In this document: piece after piece, positions 35,612 through 45,654 of the stretch | Position numbering within the stretch: position 1 is the first letter of the stretch | How the letters are laid out: each line of letters opens with the position of its first letter | Assembly: GCA_032717465.1 (NCBI GenBank) | Contig: CM064632.1 | Coordinates: 25,650,915-25,714,914 of the forward strand | Length of the DNA: 64,000 bases | Direction of reading: 5' to 3' | Source of the DNA: Coenobita brevimanus | Taxonomy: Eukaryota > Arthropoda > Malacostraca > Decapoda > Coenobitidae | Program-made: the position numbers and the translations under genes | Notes under the pieces: generated by a model | The model's database searches: none | What the model was told of the DNA's origin: nothing | What the model saw: only the letters and a program-made list of their open reading frames with translations

Positions 35612-35887
35612 GGTGGTGGTGGTGGTGGTAGTAGAGGCAGGAGGAAGAGGAAGAGGAGGAGAACAGCAGCAGCTGCAGCAATATAGTTGTAGGTGTAGTA
35701 GTAATAGTACGGTAGTAGAAGTAGGTGTATTATTATTATTATCATTATTATAATTGATATTATTAGTAGTAGTAGTAATAGTAGTAGAAGTAGTAGTGGT
35801 AGTAAAGGTAGTTCCAACCTCAGGCTTCTCTGAACGCAGACCCGGTGGACTACATGACGAAGTTGGTCTTTTCCTGCAGCCATCCAT
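35047..35887 (-). pseudogene. CR1-like ORF1 with RRM-like C-terminal domain
   Basis: The C-terminal ~110 residues are clear: DIFIGRVDNNVSCDDLKNFI, VLSVSKLVIRTDEH, KVTLKLSERERLFNPELWPE, DIIVDKFLDRF, the RRM-like ORF1 domain common in CR1-type elements. Before it is ENEGWTLVNRRR. The N-terminal part is broken up by a long trinucleotide repeat (35520-35815); a plausible start (MDGCRKRPTSSCSPP at 35887) is in a different frame from the domain, so the repeat has shifted phase. It ends 121 bp before the endonuclease Met. Confidence 0.75.
35520..35815. repeat. (GTA/GTG)n trinucleotide tract inside CR1-like ORF1
   Basis: Long GTA/GTG array with a GAGGAA-rich middle and an ATT block (35728-35760). 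It gives poly-Thr, poly-Leu/Pro or poly-Val depending on frame. Confidence 0.92.
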
Positions 35888-36000
35888 CCTCCTTTCGGGG
35901 TATAGGAAGGGAGATGAGGGGGGTGTGCATAACCGGACAGTATAGCCACACAGTCATATCGGTGCCAGCGTAGTGAAGGGGTTACGATTAAGAAAGTTTA

Positions 36001-36162
36001 TGAATACGACACCCGATTCCCCGCAGCGGCTAATCTACGTGGCCGGCTGAGAGGCTGAAAACTGCCGCTGTGAATATTGATAAGGACGGCTGGGTGGGGG
36101 GCTGGCTGCGGCGGGGGTTCCCTCGGCTGATTAAAACCAGCTCGTGGTAGCTAGAATTATAC

Positions 36163-36163
<1 letters not shown>
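36001..36163. other. No gene seen
   Basis: GC-rich, possibly including the 5' end of the CR1-like element, which I could not bound. Confidence 0.4.
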
Positions 36164-36242
<79 letters not shown>

Positions 36243-36620
36243 TAGAGTGTTGGTGTGGTGTGGAGTGGTATGGCGTGGTGTGTGCTGTTTGTTTTGGTGT
36301 GTTGTCTGGTGTAGTGTGGTGTTGCTTGGTGTGTGTGGGTAGGTATAGTGCAGTTCAATGTGATGTGATGATATAAAGTTATGTGATGTGATATGTCGTG
36401 TGGTGTAGTGTGGTGTGGTGTAATGTGATGTGGATTGATGTAATGTGTGGTGTGGTGTGGTGAAGTGTGGTGTGGTATGTTAGGTACTGTACAGTGCCGT
36501 GTGGTGTGGTGTGGTGTGGTGAGGTGTGTTAGGTATTGTATAGAATAGATGGTGTGATGCGATGTGGTGTGGTGTGTGGTATGGTGTGGTTTGTGGTGTG
36601 GTGTGGTGTTGTGTGGTTGA
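36164..36620. repeat. (GT)n then degenerate (TGTGG)n
   Basis: GT repeat at 36164-36241, then nearly 400 bp of G/T-rich DNA dominated by a TGTGG pentamer with point variation. Not the arthropod telomere repeat TTAGG. Confidence 0.9.
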
Positions 36621-36689
36621 ATTCAGTAGCACACCAGTTAATAATTACGTTAGACTCTCGCCTCTTGTTTCTGTTTGCTCACCTCTTTC

Positions 36690-37262
36690 ATTTCCAGGGG
36701 TACTCAAGGATGGGGAGGGTGGGGAGGCAGGCGGGGAGGAGGAGGAGGTAGAGGATGGGAGGAGAGAAAAGGAAAGAAAAGAAGAGGGGGAAGAGAGGGA
36801 GGGTAGGGAGTGATGGGGAGCAAGGAGGTAGGAAGGATTAGTTTTTTTTTATGCTCCCCACTGATTTTTTTTTTTTTTTCCAATTCAGAAGAGACGTGTT
36901 GTAATGAGGGGGTTTATAAAGTCTATATCTAACCTTGATATTCGAAAAGCTTTTCCTAATGCTGAAAAAAATCGTGTGGAAGCTGCAGTATTGTGATGAA
37001 AAGTAGAAGGGGAATATAGAGAGACGATATGAAATGAGAGTGGAGGGAAGGTGGCCAGAGAGGTGGAGGGAAAGTAGACAGGGAGGTAGGGGAAAGGTGG
37101 GCAGGGAGGTGGAGGAAGGGTGGGCAGGAAGGTTGAGGGAAATTGGGCAAGGAGGTAAAAAGGAAGAAAGAGTGAGGGAGATGAAATAAGGTAAGCAAGA
37201 ATGGGTTGGAAACGCAGGCAGAAGTAGGAGGAAGAGGGAATGGGAGAGAGGGTGGGCAGGAA

Positions 37263-37297
<35 letters not shown>

Positions 37298-37320
37298 GGG
37301 GGTGAGTCAGGCTGAAAAAC
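36690..37320. repeat. Purine-rich tract with (GA)n
   Basis: GGGAGG/GGAAAG-rich sequence on the plus strand in two blocks separated by 36843-36990, with (GA)n at about 37267-37294. One C/D core variant (GCTGAAAAAAATCGTGTGGA) at 36961. Confidence 0.75.
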
Positions 37321-38090
37321 GTCTGAAGGCTGGAGCTCCTCATGATTTTAAGCAGGCGTATTTTCCATCTTAATTTGACTCATTAGGCAGGAAAGACGGT
37401 CGGGATGATAGGAGGCCAGGAGGCTAATGTGTTTTTATGAGCCTTTATATTAAAATCTTGCTACCTCCAGTTGATATTACCGGTACTTTACCTGGTAGGA
37501 ACTAAATTATCCCTTTACTGAGCAAAACTATATTCTTGCTACCCTAGGATGATTTTATTTTGTCCAGAACACATAGCTTTTTAGGAATAATAAGAGAAAG
37601 GTACTCAGCGTACTATCCTTCGCCTACAGGCTTATTGTCACGAACCCCAAGAATATCTCATGTGTTAACTTGCATGTTATTCTGCTTAGGGGGGATTTGT
37701 CTAACTGTATCTCTCGCTATGGCAGCGGCCCTTCCTTAACCCCTCCACTAATTACAGGCCTCATCTTACGTTGAATAAAACCGTCTGGTGGTAACAAGTA
37801 AAAAATAAAGCCAGTACAGAAATGCTAGGTAGATGTGGGAACTTCAGGGCTCTAATGTGGGACTTCTCTACGGTCGCTGAAGTCTATGGGAATGAAGCGC
37901 CTCGTTCCTGAAATGATGTATGTGAGTGACAGACGGACAGGGCCGCTCCAAGAGATGCTCCCATATTAAAAGTACGTCCTCGGACTGAAGAGGTTTAAGA
38001 AGAATTTTTATTGTGATATCTCTCGCTATGGCAGCGGCCCTTCCTTATCTAAAAGAAAATTTTTTTCGTAATAGAATAAAACAGAAAAAT
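37321..38090. repeat. Direct 28 bp repeat and C/D motifs; no gene
   Basis: The phrase TATCTCTCGCTATGGCAGCG plus GCCCTTCCTTA occurs at about 37709-37739 and again at about 38013-38047. C/D cores lie at about 37548 and 37770. No coding signal. Confidence 0.7.
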
Positions 38091-38093
38091 ACA

Positions 38094-38306
38094 CAGGATG
38101 GTCCATATAGCCTATAATGCCACTGTTATCCTCTACCTGGGGATTTCTTGTGTGTTGCGGGGACGGCTCAGTTAAGCGTCTGCTCTGCATCCTTAACTAA
38201 TCCCTGTTCCCACTGCCACACCAGCAGACTTAACCGTGCCCGCAACACAAGAAATAGCTACTGCCAGGTGAGTCTCCAGTGCAGCGCTATATATGAACCA
38301 CCCCGT
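38094..38306. mobile_element. Palindromic MITE with Tc1/mariner-like ends, family M (copy 2)
   Basis: Left end ACAGGATGGTCCATATAGC; right end in reverse complement ACGGGGTGGTTCATATATAG. Complementary internal arms (GATTTCTTGTGTGTTGCGGG, GACGGCTCAGTTAAG against its inverse around 38215-38250). About 210 bp, non-coding. Confidence 0.65.
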
Positions 38307-38364
38307 ATATCCTAGTGAAGAGGTTAGCCTTGACACACACGCGTATTTTATCGTATTTTATTCC

Positions 38365-38540
38365 AGCTAATTCCAGACGACTTAAGTCAGGTGGAGGTGA
38401 GTCATAGGAGCCTGAGAGTGTTAATACTGGTATAACTAACCCCCTTATTGTCGGGAAAACTCCAGTATTCTACAATATTTCAGCCAAAGCCAGACGATTT
38501 TATTCTGCTTAGAATGAGTCATAGGAGCCTGAGTGCTAAT
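38365..38540 (+). repeat. Dispersed repeat, family C/D (two tandem copies)
   Basis: Two successive units, each with a GCCAGACGATTTTATTCTGC-type core followed by GAGTCATAGGAGCCTGAG. This is the best place to see that the two motifs belong to one repeat. Confidence 0.65.
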
Positions 38541-39180
38541 AGCATGTCCGAAATGTGAGAGTACATATATACTGCAGTTAGTGCTCTGTTTATGTCCAGT
38601 GCACTTGTACAGTTGTTTTCAAAAGTTCCATTCCTCTTCCATTCTGTCAGTAGCTCAAAAAGTTGTATTAGTTTTCGTAATTAAGAATAACAGTTAATTA
38701 AGACTAACTGTTTAACCAACCAAAGTGATTATAGTGACTATGCAACTGTACCCACACTGACATGAAGCTGTGGGATACTGCATGTCAGGAGGAGGAACGG
38801 AACTTTTGCGTGGAACTGTACATTTAATTCACTGAAATACCTGTGTTCATAAAAAAGCCAATTAGCTTAATGAAATCCATATTGTCCCTGGAGCTAATAT
38901 CTATATTGGTAGCTGCATATTAGGCCTTGCCTCGTGCCTTTTAAATGTCCTGTATTTTCATAACTATAAACCAATTTAGGGCGCAGTTAGCTCGGTCTTT
39001 TTTGCTACTGGCGCAGGGTGATACAGGTGATACACATAACACCGTGGCGTTAATGAGAACACATATCACCCTCCTAACATAAATGACCCACCCGTAAAAA
39101 CGCGTTCAACATTTATGAAAACTGTTCTAGGGTTGTTGTTGCAGAAAGTTATTGATGCAGAGAGTCAGCAACGCACGCAC
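38541..39180. other. No gene seen
   Basis: Mixed-composition DNA; nothing I can support. Confidence 0.55.
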
Positions 39181-39189
39181 TCAGTCACT

Positions 39190-39480
39190 CACCACCACCA
39201 CCACCACCACTACCAACAACAACAGTAACAACAACAACGACATAAAAACAGCAACAACATCAAAAACAGCAACATCAAAAACAGCAACATCAGCAACAAC
39301 ATCAAAAACAGCAACATCATCAAAAACATGAAAAAGGCACCATCAAAAACAGCATCATCATCAAAAAACATCAAAAACAGCAACATCAGAAACAGCAACA
39401 TCATCAGACATCAAAAAACCGCAACATCATCAAAAACCGCAACATCAAAATCAACAACATAATTAAAAACAAGATAAAAA
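39190..39480. repeat. CAACAT/AAACAGC minisatellite
   Basis: Imperfect 12-18 bp units such as AACATCAAAAACAGC, preceded by (CAC)n and (CAA)n. Confidence 0.88.
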
Positions 39481-39792
39481 AGTAACGACAACAGCCAAAA
39501 CGAAATTCTCCATATTGACCATTTTCACACCAAAGGCTGATGTGAGATTGTCATTGCAGGGTAACACCGGTCTGTCCGGCCGAGCAGACTCATCTACCGC
39601 AGGCAAGCAATCGTCCTTGTAGACCCGTCCCGTTCAGTGAACCAGTGTTTCATTGCGATAGACAGCGCCTCGCTACAGTGAGGCGCAGGGAAGAGTTTGG
39701 AGGTTTGGTTCCCGGATGGACGCCACATTTGCATCTCCACCTAGTTAACAGGGACACCATAGTAGGCTCCAGATCACTCGTTATTTGGCTAT
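39481..39792. other. No gene seen
   Basis: Contains a short inverted pair near 39666-39688 (GCGCCTCGCTACAGTGAGGC) that folds as a hairpin. Not enough for a tRNA call. Confidence 0.4.
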
Positions 39793-39876
39793 ATGGTTAC
39801 CACCCAATATTGTAAATGGATCCCTGGGTTACAGGAAACCATCAGGCATGTCACGGAATGTAGAGCCACCCCCAGT
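39793..39876 (+). mobile_element. SINE-like dispersed repeat, family E (copy 2)
   Basis: ATGGTTACCACCCAATATTG, GGGTTACAGGAAACCATCAG, GCATGTCACGGAATGTAGAG: about 80 bp collinear with 61553-61640 and, inverted, with 22986-23058. A purine-rich tail follows, as at 61640. Confidence 0.6.
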
Positions 39877-40337
39877 GGAAAGAAGAGTAATAAAAAGGGG
39901 CAGGATGGATGGGAAAATAGGAAGAGAGGAGAGCAGACACAAAAAGGGAATGATAAAGGTGAAGGAAGTAGTAGGCAGTCTTACATCAAGTGAGTGAATG
40001 ATGCTTGCTACCACTTACCATCAATGGGGTGAGGTAGGATCCAGAATTAATGATGATAATAATAATATAAAAATTAAAATGAAGCTGAAAATCACTCATT
40101 CAAACCCTCGGAATCCTGGCAACATCTCTTAAACCTAATCGTCTGCAGATTTTTTTTCCTTTATAGATGCACATAACATAAACCTGCCAAAGAGCTCGTT
40201 CGTCCGCTATGCAAAACTGTTGTCCTGGCTTCCTTCAACATCATCAACAATTATATCAACAACAGCCATCACCTGCGGCAAAATACGATTATTAAGTTTT
40301 CATATCAGGTACGGTAACAAAAAATTAATGGCTACTG

Positions 40338-40425
40338 ATACGCAACAACAACAACAGAACAACAGCAACAACAACAACAACAACAGAACATCAACAACAA
40401 CAGGACATCAACAACAAACTCTTCA
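40338..40425. repeat. (CAA)n tract
   Basis: Imperfect CAA repeats with CAGAACAACAG interruptions. Confidence 0.9.
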
Positions 40426-40579
40426 GCACAGGTAGCAATAATTTAGCATGCATAACGTTCAAAAATAAAAATATAATCGACGCTGAAAAAACTCCGTGAT
40501 ACAGACGACAGAGTAACTACATCAGCTAAGTAAAATCGTCTGGCTATAAAAAGAATGTAATGAGAGGCAGTGATTATAC

Positions 40580-40960
40580 ACCATGACATCCACCACCACT
40601 ACCACATCCACTACCACTACCACATCCACTACCACTACCACATCCACTGCCACTACCACATCCACTACCACTACATCCACCATCACCACTACATCCACCA
40701 CCACCACTACATCCACCACCACCACTACATCCACCATCACCACTACATCCACCACCACCACTACATCCACCATCACCACCACTATCACCAACACTACTAC
40801 ATCCACCACCACAACAACATTCACTACATCCACCCCCACCACCACTGTATCATCCACCACTCTGTCAACCACCTGTCGGCCAACCACCACCACTACATCC
40901 GCCATGACCACCACTACTGTTACTAACATCACCACCACCACCACCACCACCAACATCATC
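40580..40960. repeat. ACCACTACATCC-type minisatellite
   Basis: Nearly 400 bp of 12-18 bp units built on CCACTACCACATCCACTACC, then CACCACTACATCCACCACC. Thr/His/Val-rich open frames on both strands follow from the repeat; a C/D core lies upstream at about 40525. Confidence 0.93.
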
Positions 40961-41139
40961 AACAATAACAACACAGGTAACACAGTAACACCTTCACAGG
41001 CAAACATCTCCTCAAGCTGTATATAAAAACACAAATAGCTCCTCCATCAAACGAAACAGTCTGGTGGTGGGTAGAAGGAAATGATGCTGAATACCGTAAC
41101 GCCTTCACGAAACATAGGTCTTAAAACATGTTTAAAAAC

Positions 41140-41140
<1 letters not shown>

Positions 41141-41216
<76 letters not shown>
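41141..41216. repeat. (TA)n microsatellite
   Basis: About 75 bp of TA with one AA interruption. Confidence 0.97.
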
Positions 41217-41222
<6 letters not shown>

Positions 41223-41361
41223 GCACGGTAGTATGGATAAAAATACAATTAATAACACATTGACTACCTCAAGGATTTCAAAAATTAGTAAAATATCAGA
41301 CGGTCGTGAGAAAAACAAGCAAAAGACGTCTTGATAGTGAGAAATTTAATAGAGGTCGTTC

Positions 41362-41364
<3 letters not shown>

Positions 41365-41421
<57 letters not shown>

Positions 41422-41467
41422 CATCCTCTTTAAAAGGTCCCTACCACACCATCAAATTAAAATCAGA

Positions 41468-41506
<39 letters not shown>
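41365..41506. repeat. (GA)n and (AC)n microsatellites
   Basis: GA at 41365-41418 and AC at 41469-41506. Confidence 0.96.
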
Positions 41507-41507
<1 letters not shown>

Positions 41508-41653
41508 CTTTTTTTCCCCGTAGTCCTTTTAGAGAGTGTGATCGGATATTTGATACAAGAATGATATCGAGGGCTGGAGACAAGGCCAGATCACCCTCTT
41601 TTCAACGCCAACTGACATCCACAACTGATAGCAAGCTGGGGAAATTGAGAGCC

Positions 41654-41839
<186 letters not shown>

Positions 41840-41959
41840 AACATTTAAAAGGAATTGAAAGCCATATTTAAAAGCAATCGAAGCCCGATTTTAAAAGGAA
41901 TTGAAAGTCATATTTACAAGGAATGGAAAGCCATGTTTAATCTGTGTACTGAAAATATT

Positions 41960-42495
41960 ATATAAAAATACTAGCAGGGGTACCAGGCATTGCCCGGCCA
42001 AAAAGGCGAGCACTGTAATCCTATTTGATCTAGTTCAATCTTTCTTCTTCAGAAAGACCATGTACCTCTTATGCTTTTGAAGACGGATTATAAGAGGTCC
42101 AGGAACTTTCTGTTTCAGCATTCGCAGACTAACGCACAGTATTTGTGCGCAGTTGTTCACTACTCTATTGCCGGTGGACTCAAATGACTTCCCACTGGTG
42201 ACCTCAAATGACCTCGGAGGTCAACCTCACGTAGCCTGTGTCCGAACTGGAGGTCATGTGAGTCTCCATGCCAAAAGTTGGGCTGCTAGGGTACCCGGCG
42301 TTGCCCGGGCCAAAATGGCAAACATTACACTTGTGACCTCCAATGACCGATATCTGAATTTTGACCCCCCTAAAACCATCCTTGGGTTACCCTGATTCAG
42401 AATATATATGGGTCTGGGGGTCTCCGGCCCCTGGTTTGGGCATGATTGAAGGTCAAACAAACCAACTCATCTCTTATATATAGTTAGATAGATAT
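41960..42495 (+). repeat. Dispersed element with GTACCCGGCGTTGCCCGGG boxes, family G (copy 1)
   Basis: Two copies of GGTACCNGGCNTTGCCCGG (about 41985 and 42288), then a segment shared with 52935-53095: GAATTTTGAC, CATCCTTGGGTTACC, TGATTCAGAATATATATG, TTTGGGC(G/A)TGATT, GGTCAAACAAAC, ending in TATATA. It looks like the 3' end of an old LINE/SINE family; class not settled. Confidence 0.55.
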
Positions 42496-43020
42496 ATTAA
42501 TGGAAAAGATAACCTATGGATATTGACGGAAAACTATTGATTAAAAAAATTGTATTGAAATTTGTATTTAACACAGGTATCTTGAGAGAAATAATTTATA
42601 GACACGTATGGATACTATGACAACCTGCTTGTGAAAAAAAAATACGAAAGTGTTTATTATAATGTATGGAAAAGTATTTCTGAATAATGTATCTAAAACT
42701 GTAGAGTGTACTGGGAAAGATAGCGAAATGTGTTTCAATTATATGAACAACTTCATACGAAAATGAGTGAAAAATAGCGTATGACTAAAAATATATGAAA
42801 AATGTATGACAAACGTGAATGAAAGTATATGCAAAAATGTTACAAAGTTATATGGAAAAATGTGAAAATAAAATATGGGTCCTATATATTGAAAAATCGC
42901 AGGCATCTTTTCCCACGGACTTTTTTTTTTTTTGGGGTGGGGGAGGGGCTTGGATGGGATAAAGCCTGAGACCCACCGTTCTCCTCCCCTTCTCTTCTTT
43001 ATCTCTTATTAGTCTCTCTC
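42496..43020. other. No gene seen
   Basis: A/T-rich with loosely repeated TATGGAAAA/TATGAAAAATG phrases (42600-42880). Confidence 0.55.
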
Positions 43021-43100
43021 TCTCTTTTTTTTTTTTTTTTTCTGTCATTGTTTCTCCCACTTCCCTCCCTTCCCTCCTTCCTTCCTCTTGTTTCCTTTTA

Positions 43101-43137
<37 letters not shown>

Positions 43138-43300
43138 TATCCGTCTTTCTTCTCCCCACACCCTCACAGTTTCTCCCTGTTTCCCCTTCCCTCTCTCTCT
43201 TCCTATCTTCCCCTATCCTCCCCTCCCTTCCCCTTCCCTGCAACTTTCCTTTCCACATCTCTCCTTTACCATTCTTCCTTCTCCCCCCAACCCCCCCCCC
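43021..43300. repeat. Pyrimidine-rich tract with (CT)n
   Basis: T and CT runs (43103-43135) in C/T-rich DNA. Confidence 0.88.
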
Positions 43301-43461
43301 CCAGCACCACCACGTCATAAAGAAGCCAATATTGCTCCCCCCCCCCCCACACACACGAGGTTATAAGGATATGCTAGTATTTACCTTTATTTAAATCTTC
43401 CTTTCTGTTTCTGCATTCTGTCTACCCCACTTTATGTGTGAGAAATATTGGTCAGATTTAT

Positions 43462-43627
43462 TATGATGATATTTATTATTATTATTGTTATTTTTATTAC
43501 TATTATTATTTTTTTAATAATAATAATAAGAATAAGAATAATTAATAATAATAATAATAATTTATTATTATTATTATTGTTGTTGTTATTAAGTGTTATA
43601 ATTATATTATTATTATTATTATTATAA
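43462..43627. repeat. (ATT)n / (AAT)n tract
   Basis: Imperfect ATT repeats switching strand to AAT in the middle. Confidence 0.93.
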
Positions 43628-43739
43628 TGGCTTATAGTATTAATGATATGCTTTTCCGCATCCCTATATTTAGGATCGACTGGAAAGGAAAATGTTTGGG
43701 TTTTCTGTGTCACTTTCTTGAAATTGTCTGAGAAGATTA

Positions 43740-44480
43740 CGATGAAGATGGAAGGAGGGGAGAGAAGAATGAAAGGAAGAAGAAAAGGAAGATGAGAGCT
43801 TCGGATAAAGGGAGGAAGAGGGGAAGGGAGGGAGGGAGGATGGAAGGAAGGATGAAAAGAAGGCAGAACAAGAGGGAGGAAGGAAGGAAGGAAGGACGTA
43901 AGGAAAGGAGGGAGGGAGGGAGGGAGGGAGAAATGAAAGAAGAAAGGAAGGAAGGAAGGTAGGGAGAAAGGAAAGAAGGCAAGGAGGTGTGAAAGAAAAA
44001 GTAAAGTTACTATGGAAGAGAGAAAAGAAAGAGGGATTGGAGGTAAAGCAGGGAGGATGGAGAGAAGGAAGGACAACAGAGGGAGGAAGAAAGAAGGAAG
44101 GAAAAGGAGGGGAGGAGGAGGAAATGAAGAAGGAAGAAAGAAGCTAAAGATAGAGGGAGGGAGGACCGAAAGAAAGAAGGAAAGGAGGAGGACAGGGAGA
44201 GAAAAGGAAAAAAGAAGGAAGGGAAAATGGGAGGAAGAAACTAAGGATGGAAGGAGGGAGAACAGAAGGAATGAAAGACAGGAGGAAGGAGAGGGAGAGA
44301 TGGGGAAGAAAGAAGGAAAAAATGAAGACTGAAGGAAGGGATGCAGGGAGGAAGGAAGGAGGGAGGGAGGGAGAAGGAAAGAACAGAATAAAGGATAAAA
44401 GAAAGCTAATAAGTAAGGTGAGGAAGAAAGGATGAAGGAAGGGAGAAAGTGGAGGAGAGGGGAAGAAAGAAGAAAGGCAG
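43740..44480. repeat. Long polypurine tract (GGAA/GGAG)
   Basis: About 740 bp in which the plus strand is almost only A and G, with GGAAGGAAGG and GGGAGGGA blocks. Arg/Glu/Lys or Ser/Pro/Leu frames are compositional. Candidate triplex-forming DNA. Confidence 0.93.
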
Positions 44481-44774
44481 AGGGAAATGATGGCCAGTGG
44501 ATTTTTCAGGCATAACTTTTCAAAAAAATTCCAATAAATCCTTCAGACACCCAAAAGAAGAAAAATTACATCGAAGGATCTCTTTATGTTTTACCTTTAA
44601 AGTCTTTTCTTGTTTCTTTTTTCCCGCGTTCCTTTCGATGGTTGTCTTTACGCTGTTTGTTGAATCTCCTCAGTGCATTGAAGCATAGGTAGTATATTCT
44701 GTCAACCTACGGATGATTTTATTCTGCTGGGGATGAAATGATTGGACTGAAGGGAGTATAAAGTTTCTGTTTTG

Positions 44775-44860
44775 CTGCCACAAGGGTTTAGTGGTTAGAG
44801 GGCTGATGTGTGTCTGAAAGGACGCGAGCTCGAACCCAGTGTGGAACAGGGAGCGGTTTG
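44775..44860 (+). mobile_element. tRNA-derived SINE-like head
   Basis: A-box-like GGTTTAGTGGTTAGAGGGCT and B-box-like GAGCTCGAACCCAGTG at tRNA spacing, but no clean cloverleaf, so a SINE remnant rather than a tRNA gene. Confidence 0.4.
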
Positions 44861-45336
44861 TCGATATGAATTTGCTAAAACACAATTTCCTTATCTCCTG
44901 ACAAGACCCACCAAGATGTCATAAAAACACCCTTTCTAATACCATCACACCGGTCGCGAAGTCGATAGGACTAGCATGTATTCATTGCGGACGGTGGGTA
45001 TTGGTGCCGAAGTGGTGACAGGAGAGGGTTTGTGGTTTAGGGCACGGGCATTCTAGTCTGTGCCCAGGGTCGAATATATTAAAAATAGATCTTATTGTTA
45101 CCTCCCAATGATTTACCGAGTAGGACCTCGTCGTAGCGAAAGGGTTAACGGAGACCTAAGCACTAAATTATTGGATCGTTGCGTGGGAATTATTGTCTCT
45201 GAAGCTTCAGTCAGTATAGAAAACGCTAATGTACTCTTTGTTATACTCTTTTTACTCCAACTTGGCCTAGATTTTCGTCCTTTTGCGGCTTATTTCACGT
45301 AGCTCAGAAAAAATACAATATTACGGCTCCGCAACC
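44861..45336. other. No gene seen
   Basis: May hold a second very weak tRNA-like head near 45034-45075. Confidence 0.5.
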
Positions 45337-45460
45337 TTTTCACAGCACTTCATCGTGACTAAGGCCATATTTTTGTGTTAATCTGTTGTTACGACTCAGC
45401 ATTCAAGATGGAGAGATGGCAGTATTAGGCCAGTTTAGAACGAAATGAGTATACTGACAG
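45337..45460 (+). repeat. Dispersed repeat, family B (copy 5)
   Basis: CAGCACTTCATCGTGACTAA, TTACGACTCAGCATTCAAGA, TGGAGAGATGGCAGTATTAG, GCCAGTTTAGAACGAAATGA: the fullest plus-strand copy. Confidence 0.65.
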
Positions 45461-45539
45461 GATTTAAATGAAACTCTATACGTACTGTCTTCGGTCTATA
45501 GCAGATGAACGGATCTAGAATTTCTCTCTCTGTTATCTT

Positions 45540-45632
45540 GTTTTTTTTTTTTTTTTTTTTTTTTTTTTTGGAGGGAACAATGTGGGGGCCTCTGACCTTT
45601 GGTTCCTTCTTCCTTGCATGAAAAAAAATTAT
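45540..45632 (+). mobile_element. Very short 3' end of the CR1/jockey-like family
   Basis: After a run of about 30 T, GGAGGGAACAATG then CCTTTGGTTCCTTCTTCC and an A run match the last 65 bp of the fragment nested in pol at 4606-4670. The two GGA/TCC-rich parts could pair as a 3' hairpin. Confidence 0.65.
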
Positions 45633-45654
45633 ATTATACTGCGATAGAAAACTA

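Noticed and set aside
36243..36620. Telomere-like repeat
   Set aside because: The pentamer is TGTGG with variation, not the arthropod TTAGG.
36885..37343. 152-residue minus-strand frame
   Set aside because: Ser/Leu/Pro composition follows from the purine-rich plus strand; no domain.
40583..41026. Thr-rich mucin-like protein
   Set aside because: It is a direct read of a 12-18 bp minisatellite, and the other strand is equally open (Val/Asp-rich).
44784..44855. Functional tRNA gene
   Set aside because: A- and B-box-like phrases are present but the acceptor, D and anticodon stems do not pair convincingly; a SINE remnant is more likely. The same holds for 57325-57400.
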